Assembly (NCBI GenBank): GCA_902762785.1 | Contig: CACWPL010000005.1 | Coordinates: 1-64,000, forward strand | DNA length: 64,000 nucleotides | DNA from: an uncultured Ruminococcus sp. | GTDB taxonomy: Bacteria; Bacillota; Clostridia; Oscillospirales; Ruminococcaceae | Direction of reading: 5' to 3' | Shown: piece by piece, positions 50,399 through 58,369 of the stretch | Layout of the letters: every line of letters starts with the position of its first letter | How positions within the stretch are numbered: the stretch's first letter is position 1 | The notes under the pieces: model-generated | The model's input: only the letters and a program-made list of their open reading frames with translations | What the model was told of the DNA's origin: nothing | The model's database searches: none | Translations under genes and position numbers: made by a program

Positions 50399-52239
50399 CA
50401 TCCGCCTCCTTTTTGGTCGTAGACAGCGAGATCGTTGCCGATGTCGCAGGTGTAGAGCCACTCGACGACGTCGCCGTCCTCGAGGACGCGCTCGCCGCAT
50501 CCCACCGAGCAGGTCTCGCCGTTGACACGGTACATCCACCCGGAGAGGTCGCCGAACTCCAGCTCATAGAGATACGCGATGCCCGCGACATAGCCGTTGC
50601 TGCGGTGGTCGAGCTGGATGCTGTACTGTCTGGCGGCCTCGATCGTGAGGTCGAGGGCGGTCTCCCCTGCGGTGATCGGGAAGTCGGTCGGCGCGAGGAT
50701 GACGCCGTCGGCGGGGACGCGCGGGTCGTCCGTTTTGCCGAGGAGGGCGTCACAGCGGATCGTCACCTGCACCGTGCCGACCGCGTCGGGCTTGTCGGCG
50801 ACCGTGCCGTAATAGTCCTCCGGTGCCTCGATCCGCAGGCACAGGATCACGCCCGTCCCCACGACCGCCAGCACGATGACGAACACGAAGTTCTTGACGC
50901 TCCGCTTGCGGAGGACCCAGAGCAGCACGCACGTCACCAGCGCGATGCCCCAGAGGATGCCAAGCGCGATCGGCCTCCAGTGCCCTGCCGTCGGTGCGGG
51001 CGGGGCGTCGTCCGGGAGGACGGAGGCGGCCGTCTCGGTGGGGACGATCGCGGCGGTCGTGGTGCTGCCCGTCTCAATGGTGGAGACGACAGTGGTCACG
51101 GTCGCCGCCGTCGTGCGGACGGTCGCCGTCGTGGTGACGAGAGTCCCGGTGGAGACGGTGCCCGATGTGGAGACGGTCGTGCTCCTGCTGGCAGACGTCA
51201 CGGCGCCGGTCTGGACGGGTGCCGCCGACCCATCCGCAGGAGACGGCGCCCCGGTCTGCACGGCGGGCGCCTCGGTCAGGGGGACGTCCTCGACGGGCGG
51301 ATCCGACTCGTCCTCGATGGGGACAGCATGGTCGAGGACATAGAGCCCCGGCCGTCCCTCTGCACAGCGGATCGCGGCGACATAGGAATAGAGCGCCTGG
51401 ACGGTCGCGTTCTCATTGAAGCCGCCGCCCTCGATGTGGGAATAGGTCCCGTCCGGGAGGCGGAAGCGCGCCATGCCGTCATAGAGCGTGACGCCGTCCT
51501 TGCGGAAGCGGGGGTCGGCGGCGGGGTCGATGCCGAGGCACGCGAGCGCGGTCACGACCTGCGCGGTGCTCTCGAGGTTCTCCGTGCCGAAGCTCGCGTA
51601 GCCGCCGTAGGGGAGCTGGCGTTCCGAGAGGAGCGCGAGCCCGCGGTCGACCGCCTCACTGACGGCAGGATCCCAGCAGCGCGGCGCGAGCGCCTGGATG
51701 GCCATGGCGGTGACGTCCACATCACCGGTCGTGCCCATGATCGCCCATCCGCCGTCGGGGAGCTGGAGGGAAAGGAGCGCGGCGGCGGCATCGTCTGCCG
51801 TGTAGGAGGGCGAGGAATAGCCGTTCTCCATGACGTGCAGCGCAAAGATCCAGCTCATGACGCCCTGCTGGCCGGTGCTGTTCTCGAGCGCCTCGGTGAT
51901 GTAGGGCGAGGGGTCGCCGACGGCCGCGAGGAGGAGGGCGTATTTCAGGCGGGACGTCGCGGAATAGACCTCGTTGTCCGCGAGATACTGCCGGAGCGCG
52001 GCATCGTAGGACGAGAAGTCGTACCACCCCGTCTGCGCGAGGGAGAGGACGTACCACTCAGCCGTCGTGCCGGCCCCGGCGGTGAGGGTCGTGTCGAGCC
52101 ATCCCTGCACGTCCCCGCCGCTCGCCCACGCCAGGATCTCGTCCCGGGCGGTGTAAATATCTCCCTCCGCCCGGGCGGGCAGAGGGAGAAGGAAGAGCGT
52201 CGCGAGGACGAGGAGGATCGGCAGCAGCTTAATCCTCAT
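50398..52239 (-). CDS. Transcobalamin-like surface protein (alpha-barrel plus DUF4430)
   Basis: A 613-residue exported protein. After the signal (MRIKLLPILLVLATLFLLPL) residues about 28-320 form a prenyltransferase/squalene-cyclase-like alpha-alpha barrel (repeats such as LLSLQLPDGGWAIMGTTGDV and ATVQALYSYVAAIRC). A Thr/Ser/Val-rich linker, a transmembrane helix (IALGILWGIALVTCVLLWVL), a second helix and then a C-terminal DUF4430 domain follow (ending GWMYRVNGETCSVGCGERVL and VVEWLYTCDIG). The barrel plus DUF4430 combination is that of intrinsic factor and transcobalamin. It probably captures cobalamin for the adjacent ECF transporter. Odd: the linker contains membrane helices between the two domains. 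Confidence 0.85.
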   Translation of the reverse strand: MRIKLLPILLVLATLFLLPLPARAEGDIYTARDEILAWASGGDVQGWLDTTLTAGAGTTAEWYVLSLAQTGWYDFSSYDAALRQYLADNEVYSATSRLKYALLLAAVGDPSPYITEALENSTGQQGVMSWIFALHVMENGYSSPSYTADDAAAALLSLQLPDGGWAIMGTTGDVDVTAMAIQALAPRCWDPAVSEAVDRGLALLSERQLPYGGYASFGTENLESTAQVVTALACLGIDPAADPRFRKDGVTLYDGMARFRLPDGTYSHIEGGGFNENATVQALYSYVAAIRCAEGRPGLYVLDHAVPIEDESDPPVEDVPLTEAPAVQTGAPSPADGSAAPVQTGAVTSASRSTTVSTSGTVSTGTLVTTTATVRTTAATVTTVVSTIETGSTTTAAIVPTETAASVLPDDAPPAPTAGHWRPIALGILWGIALVTCVLLWVLRKRSVKNFVFVIVLAVVGTGVILCLRIEAPEDYYGTVADKPDAVGTVQVTIRCDALLGKTDDPRVPADGVILAPTDFPITAGETALDLTIEAARQYSIQLDHRSNGYVAGIAYLYELEFGDLSGWMYRVNGETCSVGCGERVLEDGDVVEWLYTCDIGNDLAVYDQKGGG

Positions 52240-53230
52240 GCTTGTGCGTCAGCACGAACGCACCGGCGCAGAGCCCCATGACCGCCAGCACGCCTGCGGG
52301 CGCGGCATCGCCGGTCTTCGGCGAGGTGGTCGCGCCGGAGGCCGCCTTGGTCGTGGCCTTGGTGGTGGCCTTCGTGGTGGCTGTCGTGGCCTTGGTGGAC
52401 TGGGTCGTCTGGGTGGATTCCGTGGTGACGGTGGTCTCCGTGGTCGTGTCAGCGGTGGTCTCGGCGGTGGTCTCCGTGGTCGTCTCGGCGGGGGCGTTCG
52501 TCTCGGAGGCATCGGTCCCCGTGGTGGTGACGTCTGCGGCCGCGACATTCACGACGCATACCGGCGGCACGATGGTCTTATCGTCAGAAACGGCGCTGAT
52601 CTGCACCTTCCCGGCATCCGCGAGGGTGACGGTCGCCTTGCCGTCCGCATCGGTGACGGCATCGGTGCGCTGGCCGTCCACGGTGATGACCGCGCCCGCG
52701 AGCGGGGCCGTGACCATGGAATAGTCTGCACCGAAGCTGATGCTCTGGAGCGTGACCTCGAGAGCCTCACCGGCCTTGGCGTCGGCGGTGTCCTCGGTGA
52801 AGAAGGTGTAGACGTCCGACCAGTTGACCAGATCCTGGTAGATAAAGGCATGGACGGTGTCACCGTCGGCCACGGCATCGCCGAGGCTCATGGTGCTGCC
52901 GTTGTTGCGGTAGTAGCCGTAGGAGCCGCCGTTGGACACGCCCCAGAGCTTGTCGAGGGACAGGCCCCAGGTGCCGACGGAGCTGGCAAAGCCCGCGGCC
53001 GCGCCGCCCGGATAGGCCGCCTCGTGTGCCGCATAGAGGGCATCGCCGATGGTGAGGGCGCCGTCGTTATCGGCATCCGTGACCGTGACCGGCTGCTGCA
53101 CGAGGACGAGCTGTCCCGCGCCGTCCGAGATGGTGACGGTGACGTCCGCAGTGTCCGCGGCGAAGGCGGAGACGCTGCTCATCGAGGCGGCGAGCAGGAG
53201 CACCGCTGCCATTGTGATCGTTCTTTTCAT
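52229..53230 (-). CDS. DUF4430 surface protein with PKTGD anchor
   Basis: A 333-residue exported protein, first gene behind the cobalamin riboswitch. Signal peptide (MKRTITMAAVLLLAASMSSV), a DUF4430 (transcobalamin C-terminal-like) domain at about 28-145 with WGVSNGGSYGYYRNNG and HAFIYQDLVNWSDVYTFF, an Ig/carboxypeptidase-regulatory-like domain at about 150-225, a Thr-rich stalk (TTTETTAETTADTTTETT) and a C-terminal sorting-like signal SPKTGD plus hydrophobic helix and KHED tail. The LPxTG-like motif has Ser in place of Leu. Probably displays a B12-binding domain on the wall. Overlaps the next gene by 11 bp. Confidence 0.86.
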   Translation of the reverse strand: MKRTITMAAVLLLAASMSSVSAFAADTADVTVTISDGAGQLVLVQQPVTVTDADNDGALTIGDALYAAHEAAYPGGAAAGFASSVGTWGLSLDKLWGVSNGGSYGYYRNNGSTMSLGDAVADGDTVHAFIYQDLVNWSDVYTFFTEDTADAKAGEALEVTLQSISFGADYSMVTAPLAGAVITVDGQRTDAVTDADGKATVTLADAGKVQISAVSDDKTIVPPVCVVNVAAADVTTTGTDASETNAPAETTTETTAETTADTTTETTVTTESTQTTQSTKATTATTKATTKATTKAASGATTSPKTGDAAPAGVLAVMGLCAGAFVLTHKHED

Positions 53231-53267
53231 GAAAACTCTCTCCTTTTTGAATAGGGGCACTTGCCCA

Positions 53268-53306
53268 AAAATATATAGATGCCCGTGATACGGACGCACC
53301 ACGGGC
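53268..53306 (-). terminator. Riboswitch expression-platform terminator
   Basis: GCCCGTG-GTGCGTCCGTAT-CACGGGC then ATCTATATATTTTTG on the minus strand, between the aptamer and the first gene. It would stop transcription when B12 is bound. Confidence 0.8.
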
Positions 53307-53446
53307 ATAACTACCACTTAGCATCCCTGTTCTCGCAAGAATGGATAAGACCAAAGGAAGGGCAGCGATCGGACTTGTGCGCGCGGGCGCCATACCGTAG
53401 CGGAACTGTGCAGGTCTCTCACCTGACTTCCCTGTTCACCTTCCCG
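53307..53446 (-). promoter_or_regulatory. Cobalamin (B12) riboswitch
   Basis: The minus-strand leader contains the cobalamin-aptamer core in order: GAACAGGGAAGTCAGGTGAG, a short helix with AGACCTG, then CAGTTCCGCTACGGTATGG (the CCCGCNACTGT-like element) and a B12-box-like AGTCCGATCGCTGCC at 53361-53375, then an arm ending near the terminator hairpin. The downstream operon encodes transcobalamin-like proteins and an ECF transporter, which agrees with B12 control. A covariance-model search would settle the exact boundaries. Confidence 0.85.
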
Positions 53447-53464
53447 GATATTCTATTCTTTCCT

Positions 53465-53493
53465 ATTATATACCACTTTCCTCGGTTTGTCAA
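53465..53493 (-). promoter_or_regulatory. Sigma-A promoter of the B12 uptake operon
   Basis: TTGACA (53488-53493), 17 bp, TATAAT (53465-53470) on the minus strand, just upstream of the aptamer. Confidence 0.88.
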
Positions 53494-53504
53494 GCGCCTG
53501 GTGT

Positions 53505-53533
53505 TTGACATTTTTTGCGGCATGTGGTATACT
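53505..53533 (+). promoter_or_regulatory. Sigma-A promoter of azlC
   Basis: TTGACA (53505-53510), 17 bp, TATACT (53528-53533). It is back to back with the B12 operon promoter, 11 bp away. Confidence 0.88.
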
Positions 53534-53571
53534 AAAAGATGCGTTCACTATCGTTAGGAGGGATCATCCAA

Positions 53572-54285
53572 ATGCATTCACGTTCCGACCTGCTGCGCGG
53601 ACTTGGGAACGGACTTCCGATCGGACTGGGCTATCTGTCCGTGTCCTTCGGCTTCGGGATCATGGCGTCGCGGGCAGGCCTATCCGTCGCGGAGACGACG
53701 CTCATCTCCCTGACCAACCTCACCTCGGCCGGACAGGCTGCCGGTGTGGACGTCATCGCGTCCCACGGGTCACTGATGGAGATGGCGCTCGTCCAGCTCA
53801 CGATCAACATCCGCTATGCGCTCATGGCGCTCACGCTCTCGCAAAAGCTCGGGAGCCGCTTCACGCTCCCCCGCCGCCTCCTCGCCGCCTACGGCATCAC
53901 CGACGAGATCTTCGCCGTCTGTGCCGCGGAAAAGGGCGAGATACAGCCGTCCTACATGTACGGCGTCATCCTGATCGCCACGATCGGGTGGGTGCTCGGG
54001 ACGTTCCTCGGCGCCGCCGCCGGGAGCCTCCTCCCGCAGGCCGTCACGGACGCGCTCGGGATCGTGCTCTATGGCATGTTCATCGCCATCATCGTGCCGC
54101 CTGCGCGGAGGGAGCGGCCGGTGCTCTTCACCGTGGCCGTCGCCGCGGGACTGAGCCTCGTCTGCCGGTACCTGCTCACGATGCTCTCGGGGGGCTTCGC
54201 AGTCATCCTCTGCGCGGTCGTGGCCGCTGCGGCCGCCGCGTGGCTCTTCCCGATCAAGGATGAGGAAGAGGAGGACGCCGCATGA
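53572..54285 (+). CDS. azlC: AzlC-type branched-chain amino acid exporter, large subunit
   Basis: A 237-residue membrane protein of the AzlC/YgaZ family, which with AzlD exports branched-chain amino acids. The N-terminal LGNGLPIGLGYLSVSFGFGI and LTNLTSAGQAAGVDVIA blocks, INIRYALMALTLSQKL and YGITDEIFAV are family landmarks. The ATG at 53572 lies nine bases after GGAGGG. The stop overlaps azlD by four bases. Confidence 0.92.
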   Translation: MHSRSDLLRGLGNGLPIGLGYLSVSFGFGIMASRAGLSVAETTLISLTNLTSAGQAAGVDVIASHGSLMEMALVQLTINIRYALMALTLSQKLGSRFTLPRRLLAAYGITDEIFAVCAAEKGEIQPSYMYGVILIATIGWVLGTFLGAAAGSLLPQAVTDALGIVLYGMFIAIIVPPARRERPVLFTVAVAAGLSLVCRYLLTMLSGGFAVILCAVVAAAAAAWLFPIKDEEEEDAA

Positions 54286-54581
54286 GCACTGCTGTCTACA
54301 TCGCGGTCATGGCGGGCGTGACCTACCTGATCCGCGTCCTGCCCTTCGCGTTCTTCCGCAAGAAGATCCGCTCGCGCTTTTTGCGCAGTATGCTGTACTA
54401 CATCCCCTACGCCGTCCTCGCGGCCATGACCGTCCCCGCGATCTTCTACAGCACGGGGAGCCTCGTCACTGCCGCGGTCGGTACGGCGGCGGCGCTCATT
54501 GCGGCGTGGTTTGGCCTGCCGCTCGTGGCGGTCGCGCTCATCGCGGCAGCGGCGGCGTATCTCGTGCATTTTCTCGTGTGA
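54282..54581 (+). CDS. azlD: AzlD-type branched-chain amino acid exporter, small subunit
   Basis: A 99-residue protein with three or four helices, partner of AzlC. MSTAVYIAVMAGVTYLIRVL, the RVLPF motif and FLRSMLYYIPYAVLAAMTVP are typical. It starts by ATGA overlap with azlC. cobO follows nine bases downstream. Confidence 0.92.
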   Translation: MSTAVYIAVMAGVTYLIRVLPFAFFRKKIRSRFLRSMLYYIPYAVLAAMTVPAIFYSTGSLVTAAVGTAAALIAAWFGLPLVAVALIAAAAAYLVHFLV

Positions 54582-54590
54582 GGTGATACG

Positions 54591-55112
54591 ATGCTCCATA
54601 TCTACGAAGGTGACGGCAAGGGCAAGACGACCGCTGCCGTCGGGCTCGCGGTGCGGGCGGCGGGATGCGGCAGACGCGTGCTGTTCGCGCAGCTCCTGAA
54701 GGGCGCCCCGTCCGGCGAGATCGGCGTGCTCGGGCAGATCCCCGGCATCACCGTCCGCCGCCTCGACAGGGACTACGGCTTCACGTTCCAAATGGACGAC
54801 GCCACGCGTGCCCATGTCACCGCGCTGCACGACGCCCTCATCGCCGAGGCGGCCGCGTTCGCGCAGGCGGACGGCGCCGCGCTCATCGTCCTCGACGAGC
54901 TGCTCCCGGCATGGTCGCTCGGGATGGTCGGCCGGGACGCCGTCCTGCGGCTCCTCGACACCGTCCCGGAGACCTGCGAGGTCGTGCTGACCGGCCGCGC
55001 GGACGAGACCTGCGCCCCCCTCCTCGCCCGTGCCGACTACCACACCCACCTCGGCGCCGTCCGGCATCCCTACGAAAAGGGCATCCCCGCGCGCGAGGGG
55101 ATCGAGTATTGA
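54591..55112 (+). CDS. cobO: CobO/BtuR-type corrinoid adenosyltransferase
   Basis: A 173-residue ATP:cob(I)alamin (corrinoid) adenosyltransferase that attaches the 5'-deoxyadenosyl group. The P-loop is GDGKGKTTAAVGLAVRAAG, followed by RRVLFAQLLKGAPSGEIGVL, LIVLDELLPAWSLGM (Walker B) and VVLTGRADETC. It sits in an azlCD transcript, yet only about 1.1 kb from the divergent B12 uptake operon, so imported cobalamin could be converted to adenosylcobalamin here. Confidence 0.9.
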   Translation: MLHIYEGDGKGKTTAAVGLAVRAAGCGRRVLFAQLLKGAPSGEIGVLGQIPGITVRRLDRDYGFTFQMDDATRAHVTALHDALIAEAAAFAQADGAALIVLDELLPAWSLGMVGRDAVLRLLDTVPETCEVVLTGRADETCAPLLARADYHTHLGAVRHPYEKGIPAREGIEY

Positions 55113-55196
55113 CGCGATGCGACAACGGATCTGTGTATGACGTGACAGAAGATCACAAAAATTTTTATGAAAAACCATGTTTTTTCAAAAAAGGAC

Positions 55197-55225
55197 TATG
55201 CGATCGCCGTTTTTTGTGGTATAAT
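55197..55225 (+). promoter_or_regulatory. Extended -10 promoter before the PBP5-like gene
   Basis: TGGTATAAT (TATAAT at 55220-55225) is an extended -10 element; the -35 (TATGCG at 55197) is poor. It gives a leader of about 65 nt. Confidence 0.65.
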
Positions 55226-55294
55226 AGAGAGGAAAGCGTGCGGCAGATGCTGTCTGTCCGCGCCCATCCCCATTTGACTGGAGGCTGCTATCCT

Positions 55295-56737
55295 ATGAAA
55301 AGAATCCTACCCGTCCTGATGGCGCTGGTGCTGATGTGCTCGCTGTGCATCGGGCTCCCGGCGCGGGCGGTGCTGTTCACGCCCGGCTTCGACGTCCACA
55401 GCGCGGCCGGCATTTTGGTCGACCTCGACACGGACGAGGTGCTTTGGCAGAAGAACGCCGATACGCAGTATATGCCCGGCTCGCTCGTGCAGATCATGGC
55501 GGCGGTCGTCGTCATCGAGAACTGCCCGAACCTCTCCACGCGGATCACCGTCGATGCCTCGCTCTATGAGAGCCTCGCCGGGACGGAATACCCCGAGGAC
55601 ATCCGCTATGCCGACATCATGGACGGCGACACCTTCTCCGTCGAGGAGCTGCTCTACGCCATGATCCTGACCTCGAGCTGCGAGGCCGCCACCATGCTCG
55701 CAAACCAGTTCGGCAACGGCTCTGTTGCGAGCTTCGTGGAGATGATGAACACGCGTGCCACCGAGCTCGGATGTACGCAGACGCGCTTCACGAACGTCAC
55801 CGGCCTCTACGATGTCGAGCAGAAGACCACCGCGCAGGACATGGCGCTCATCACCAAGCACGCGCTCTCGATCAGCAAGTTCCAGACCATCGCCACGGCC
55901 GTGACCTTCACCCCCGAGACCCCGAACCTCGGCCGCCACGAGCTGGACTTCACCTGGACGCACTCCAACCTCATGCTCCAGCCGACCAGCACCTATTATA
56001 TGGAGGGGTGCAAGGGCATCAAGACCGCGAACCTCGCCATGCAGGGCCGCAACATCGTCACCCAGGCCTCCCGCGACGGCATGAACTTCCTCGTGATCCT
56101 GCTGGCGGCGCCCTTCAATGACGAGGACGACGACCTCCAGTTCTATCACATGGACGACGCCAAGGCGCTCTTCGACTGGGTGTTCGGCCACTTCTCGTTC
56201 AAGACCATCCTCAGTGAGAACACGGAGCTCGGTCAGGTCGGCGTCACCAATGGCGACGGCACGGACTATGTCCTCGTCCGTCCCGAGCGCTCCTACGGCA
56301 CGCTTTGGTATGACCTCGCGGACAGCGCGAGCATCGTGCAGGAGGTCGAGCTCAAGGACTCCGTCTCCGCCCCCGTCGAGAAGGGGCAGAAGCTCGGCAC
56401 CGTGACCCTCAAGTTCTCCGGCGAGGACATCGCCACCATCGACCTCGTGTCCACGAGCACGGTGGAGCTGTCCAGCTTCAAGTATTACCTCGCGCTCATC
56501 CGCCACTTCCCCAAGACCCCGTGGCTCTCGCGCGCGATCGTGATCTCCGTCATCCTCGTGCTGCTGTATATCGTGGCCTGCATCTATTCCCACATCCAGT
56601 ATCTCCAACGCAAGAAGAACGCACGTCCCGTCCATCTGCAGCCGAACTCCGAGGCCATCCGCCGGGATGCCCGTCGCGAGCAGCGTGACGAACGCCGCCG
56701 CCCGAACGGCACCAGGCGTCCCCCCAACAAACGATGA
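55295..56737 (+). CDS. PBP5/DacF-like D,D-carboxypeptidase fold protein, active site degenerate
   Basis: A 480-residue exported S11-family protein: signal (MKRILPVLMALVLMCSLCIG), the S11 domain (about 30-290), the PBP5 C-terminal beta domain (about 300-410), a transmembrane helix (about 425-447) and a basic cytoplasmic tail (RRDARREQRDERRRPNGTRR). Enzymes of this family need SxxK, SxN and KTG. Here they read SLVQ (63-66), SSC (127-129) and KTA (243-245), so the acylation lysine and the SxN asparagine are gone. The overall fold is well kept, which points to a pseudoenzyme, for example a peptidoglycan-binding or regulatory protein. No frameshift is visible. Confidence 0.9.
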   Translation: MKRILPVLMALVLMCSLCIGLPARAVLFTPGFDVHSAAGILVDLDTDEVLWQKNADTQYMPGSLVQIMAAVVVIENCPNLSTRITVDASLYESLAGTEYPEDIRYADIMDGDTFSVEELLYAMILTSSCEAATMLANQFGNGSVASFVEMMNTRATELGCTQTRFTNVTGLYDVEQKTTAQDMALITKHALSISKFQTIATAVTFTPETPNLGRHELDFTWTHSNLMLQPTSTYYMEGCKGIKTANLAMQGRNIVTQASRDGMNFLVILLAAPFNDEDDDLQFYHMDDAKALFDWVFGHFSFKTILSENTELGQVGVTNGDGTDYVLVRPERSYGTLWYDLADSASIVQEVELKDSVSAPVEKGQKLGTVTLKFSGEDIATIDLVSTSTVELSSFKYYLALIRHFPKTPWLSRAIVISVILVLLYIVACIYSHIQYLQRKKNARPVHLQPNSEAIRRDARREQRDERRRPNGTRRPPNKR

Positions 56738-56828
56738 TCGCAAAGCGCCCCTTCGTCCTGCCGGATGGAGGGGCGCACTGGGATCTATCCGCGATATACC
56801 TGCAAATACCTGCAAAGGAGGCATCTTT

Positions 56829-57509
56829 ATGTTCTACATCACCGGCGACACCCACAGAGAGCAGGCGCGCATCCTAGAGCTCTATACGCGGCTCTGCGCG
56901 TCCCGCTGGGGCGTCCATGACTACCACATCGTCTGCGGCGACTGGGGCTTTCTCTGGGAAAATAATGCAGACGAGCAGCAGTTCCTCGACGACATGGCAC
57001 GCGCGTCCTTCACCTTCCTCTTCGTGGACGGCAACCACGAGAACTTCGATGCCCTTGAGGCGTATCCCGAGGAGATCTGGCACGGCGGACGCATCCACCG
57101 CATCCGGCCGAACGTGATCCACCTCATGCGCGGGCAGGTCTTCGAGATCGAGGGGCGGACGTTCTTCACCTTCGGCGGCGCCTACAGCATCGACATCGCC
57201 CAGCGTCTCCCCGGGCGGAGCTGGTGGGCACGCGAGTCCCCGTCCGATGCCGAATATGCCGAGGCGCGCGCGAACCTCGCCGCCCACGGCAACAAGGTCG
57301 ACTACATCCTCACCCACACCTGCCCCACCTCGACGATCGTCCTCATGGGGCACACGCCCTGCGTGCAGGACCTGCGGCTGACTGACTTCCTCGAGGAGGT
57401 CCGCCAGACCGTGACCTATCGGAAGTGGTTCTTCGGCCACTGGCATGCCGACAAGCCCCTCTTCGACAACATGCGCCTGCTCTGGTTCGATACGGAGGCC
57501 GTCTCGTGA
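56829..57509 (+). CDS. Calcineurin-like metallophosphoesterase (paralogue)
   Basis: A 226-residue phosphoesterase with MFYITGDTHREQ (DxH), IVCGDWGFLWE, LFVDGNHENFD (GNHE), LTHTCPTS and FFGHWHADK (GHxH). It is a paralogue of the gene at 40506, but 22 residues shorter. GCAAAGGAGG precedes the ATG at 56829. The next gene overlaps its stop codon (GTGA). Substrate unknown. Confidence 0.9.
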   Translation: MFYITGDTHREQARILELYTRLCASRWGVHDYHIVCGDWGFLWENNADEQQFLDDMARASFTFLFVDGNHENFDALEAYPEEIWHGGRIHRIRPNVIHLMRGQVFEIEGRTFFTFGGAYSIDIAQRLPGRSWWARESPSDAEYAEARANLAAHGNKVDYILTHTCPTSTIVLMGHTPCVQDLRLTDFLEEVRQTVTYRKWFFGHWHADKPLFDNMRLLWFDTEAVS

Positions 57510-58342
57510 GGCGGGGGATCCTCGCGGCGGTCACGGCGGCCGCGGTGCTCGCGTGCTTCATGCCGATGCCGGCCGGCGCGTCCGATGCGGGCAGCATCCC
57601 CGCGCTCCAGGCCTATCTCTCCGGCATGACGGACACCGTCCCGGCCGGGTGCGACATGGACGCGAACGGCGTGCTCGACGTCTTCGACCTGGCCATCATG
57701 AAGCGCATCAAGAAGACGGTCGTGCGCGAGCCGAAGGACACCGTCCACACCGGCGACGCGACCTTCTACGGCGGCGGCTACGAGGGCGGATGCGCCATGC
57801 TCGACCCCGTCCCGCGGACGTATTGGATCACCGCGATGAATTATTACGACTGGAACGGCTCCGAGCTCGCCGGAGCGTATCTCGAGGTCACGGGCGAGCT
57901 GGGGAGCATCCAGGTCCTCGTGACGGACGAGCTCCCCGAGGGGAAGGTCGGCGACCTCGACCTCTACACGGACGCCTTCCCCCTCATCGCCCCCGTAGAG
58001 AAGGGGCGCGTCCCCTGCAGCTGGCGCATCATCCCGCGCGACACGGCCGCGGAGGGGCCTGTGAAGTACCGTTTTAAAGAGGGCAGCACGGCCTTCTGGT
58101 GCGGCGTGCAGGTGCGCGACCATCGCTGGCCGATCATGCGGCTCGAGTACCTGGACGCGGACGGCCGCTTCGTCCCGCTCGAGCGGCGCAATTATAATTA
58201 TTTCGAGAGCATGGAGCTCGGCCCCGGCCCGTTCACCTTCCGCCTGACGGACATCTACGGGAACGCCGTGGTCGACAAGGACATCCCCCTCATCGAGCCG
58301 GACATCGACCAGGACGGTCATGTCCAGTTCCCCGCGGGATGA
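57506..58342 (+). CDS. Secreted expansin with partial dockerin
   Basis: A 278-residue exported expansin-like protein. Signal peptide to about residue 25; a dockerin remnant at about 30-65 with one calcium loop (DMDANGVLDVFDLAIMKRIK) preceded only by the exit helix of the missing first repeat (IPALQAYLSG); then the two-domain expansin: domain 1 (about 75-180) with TGDATFYGGGYEGGCAMLD, the GDLDLYTDAF acidic site and VPCSWRIIP, and domain 2 (about 185-278) with VKYRFKEGSTAFWCGVQVRD and GPGPFTFRLTDIYGN. Expansins loosen cellulose without hydrolysis. The start is a GTG overlapping the phosphoesterase stop. Confidence 0.88.
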   Translation: MRRGILAAVTAAAVLACFMPMPAGASDAGSIPALQAYLSGMTDTVPAGCDMDANGVLDVFDLAIMKRIKKTVVREPKDTVHTGDATFYGGGYEGGCAMLDPVPRTYWITAMNYYDWNGSELAGAYLEVTGELGSIQVLVTDELPEGKVGDLDLYTDAFPLIAPVEKGRVPCSWRIIPRDTAAEGPVKYRFKEGSTAFWCGVQVRDHRWPIMRLEYLDADGRFVPLERRNYNYFESMELGPGPFTFRLTDIYGNAVVDKDIPLIEPDIDQDGHVQFPAG

Positions 58343-58369
58343 CCCATGCCCAGAAACGAGGGATCACCC

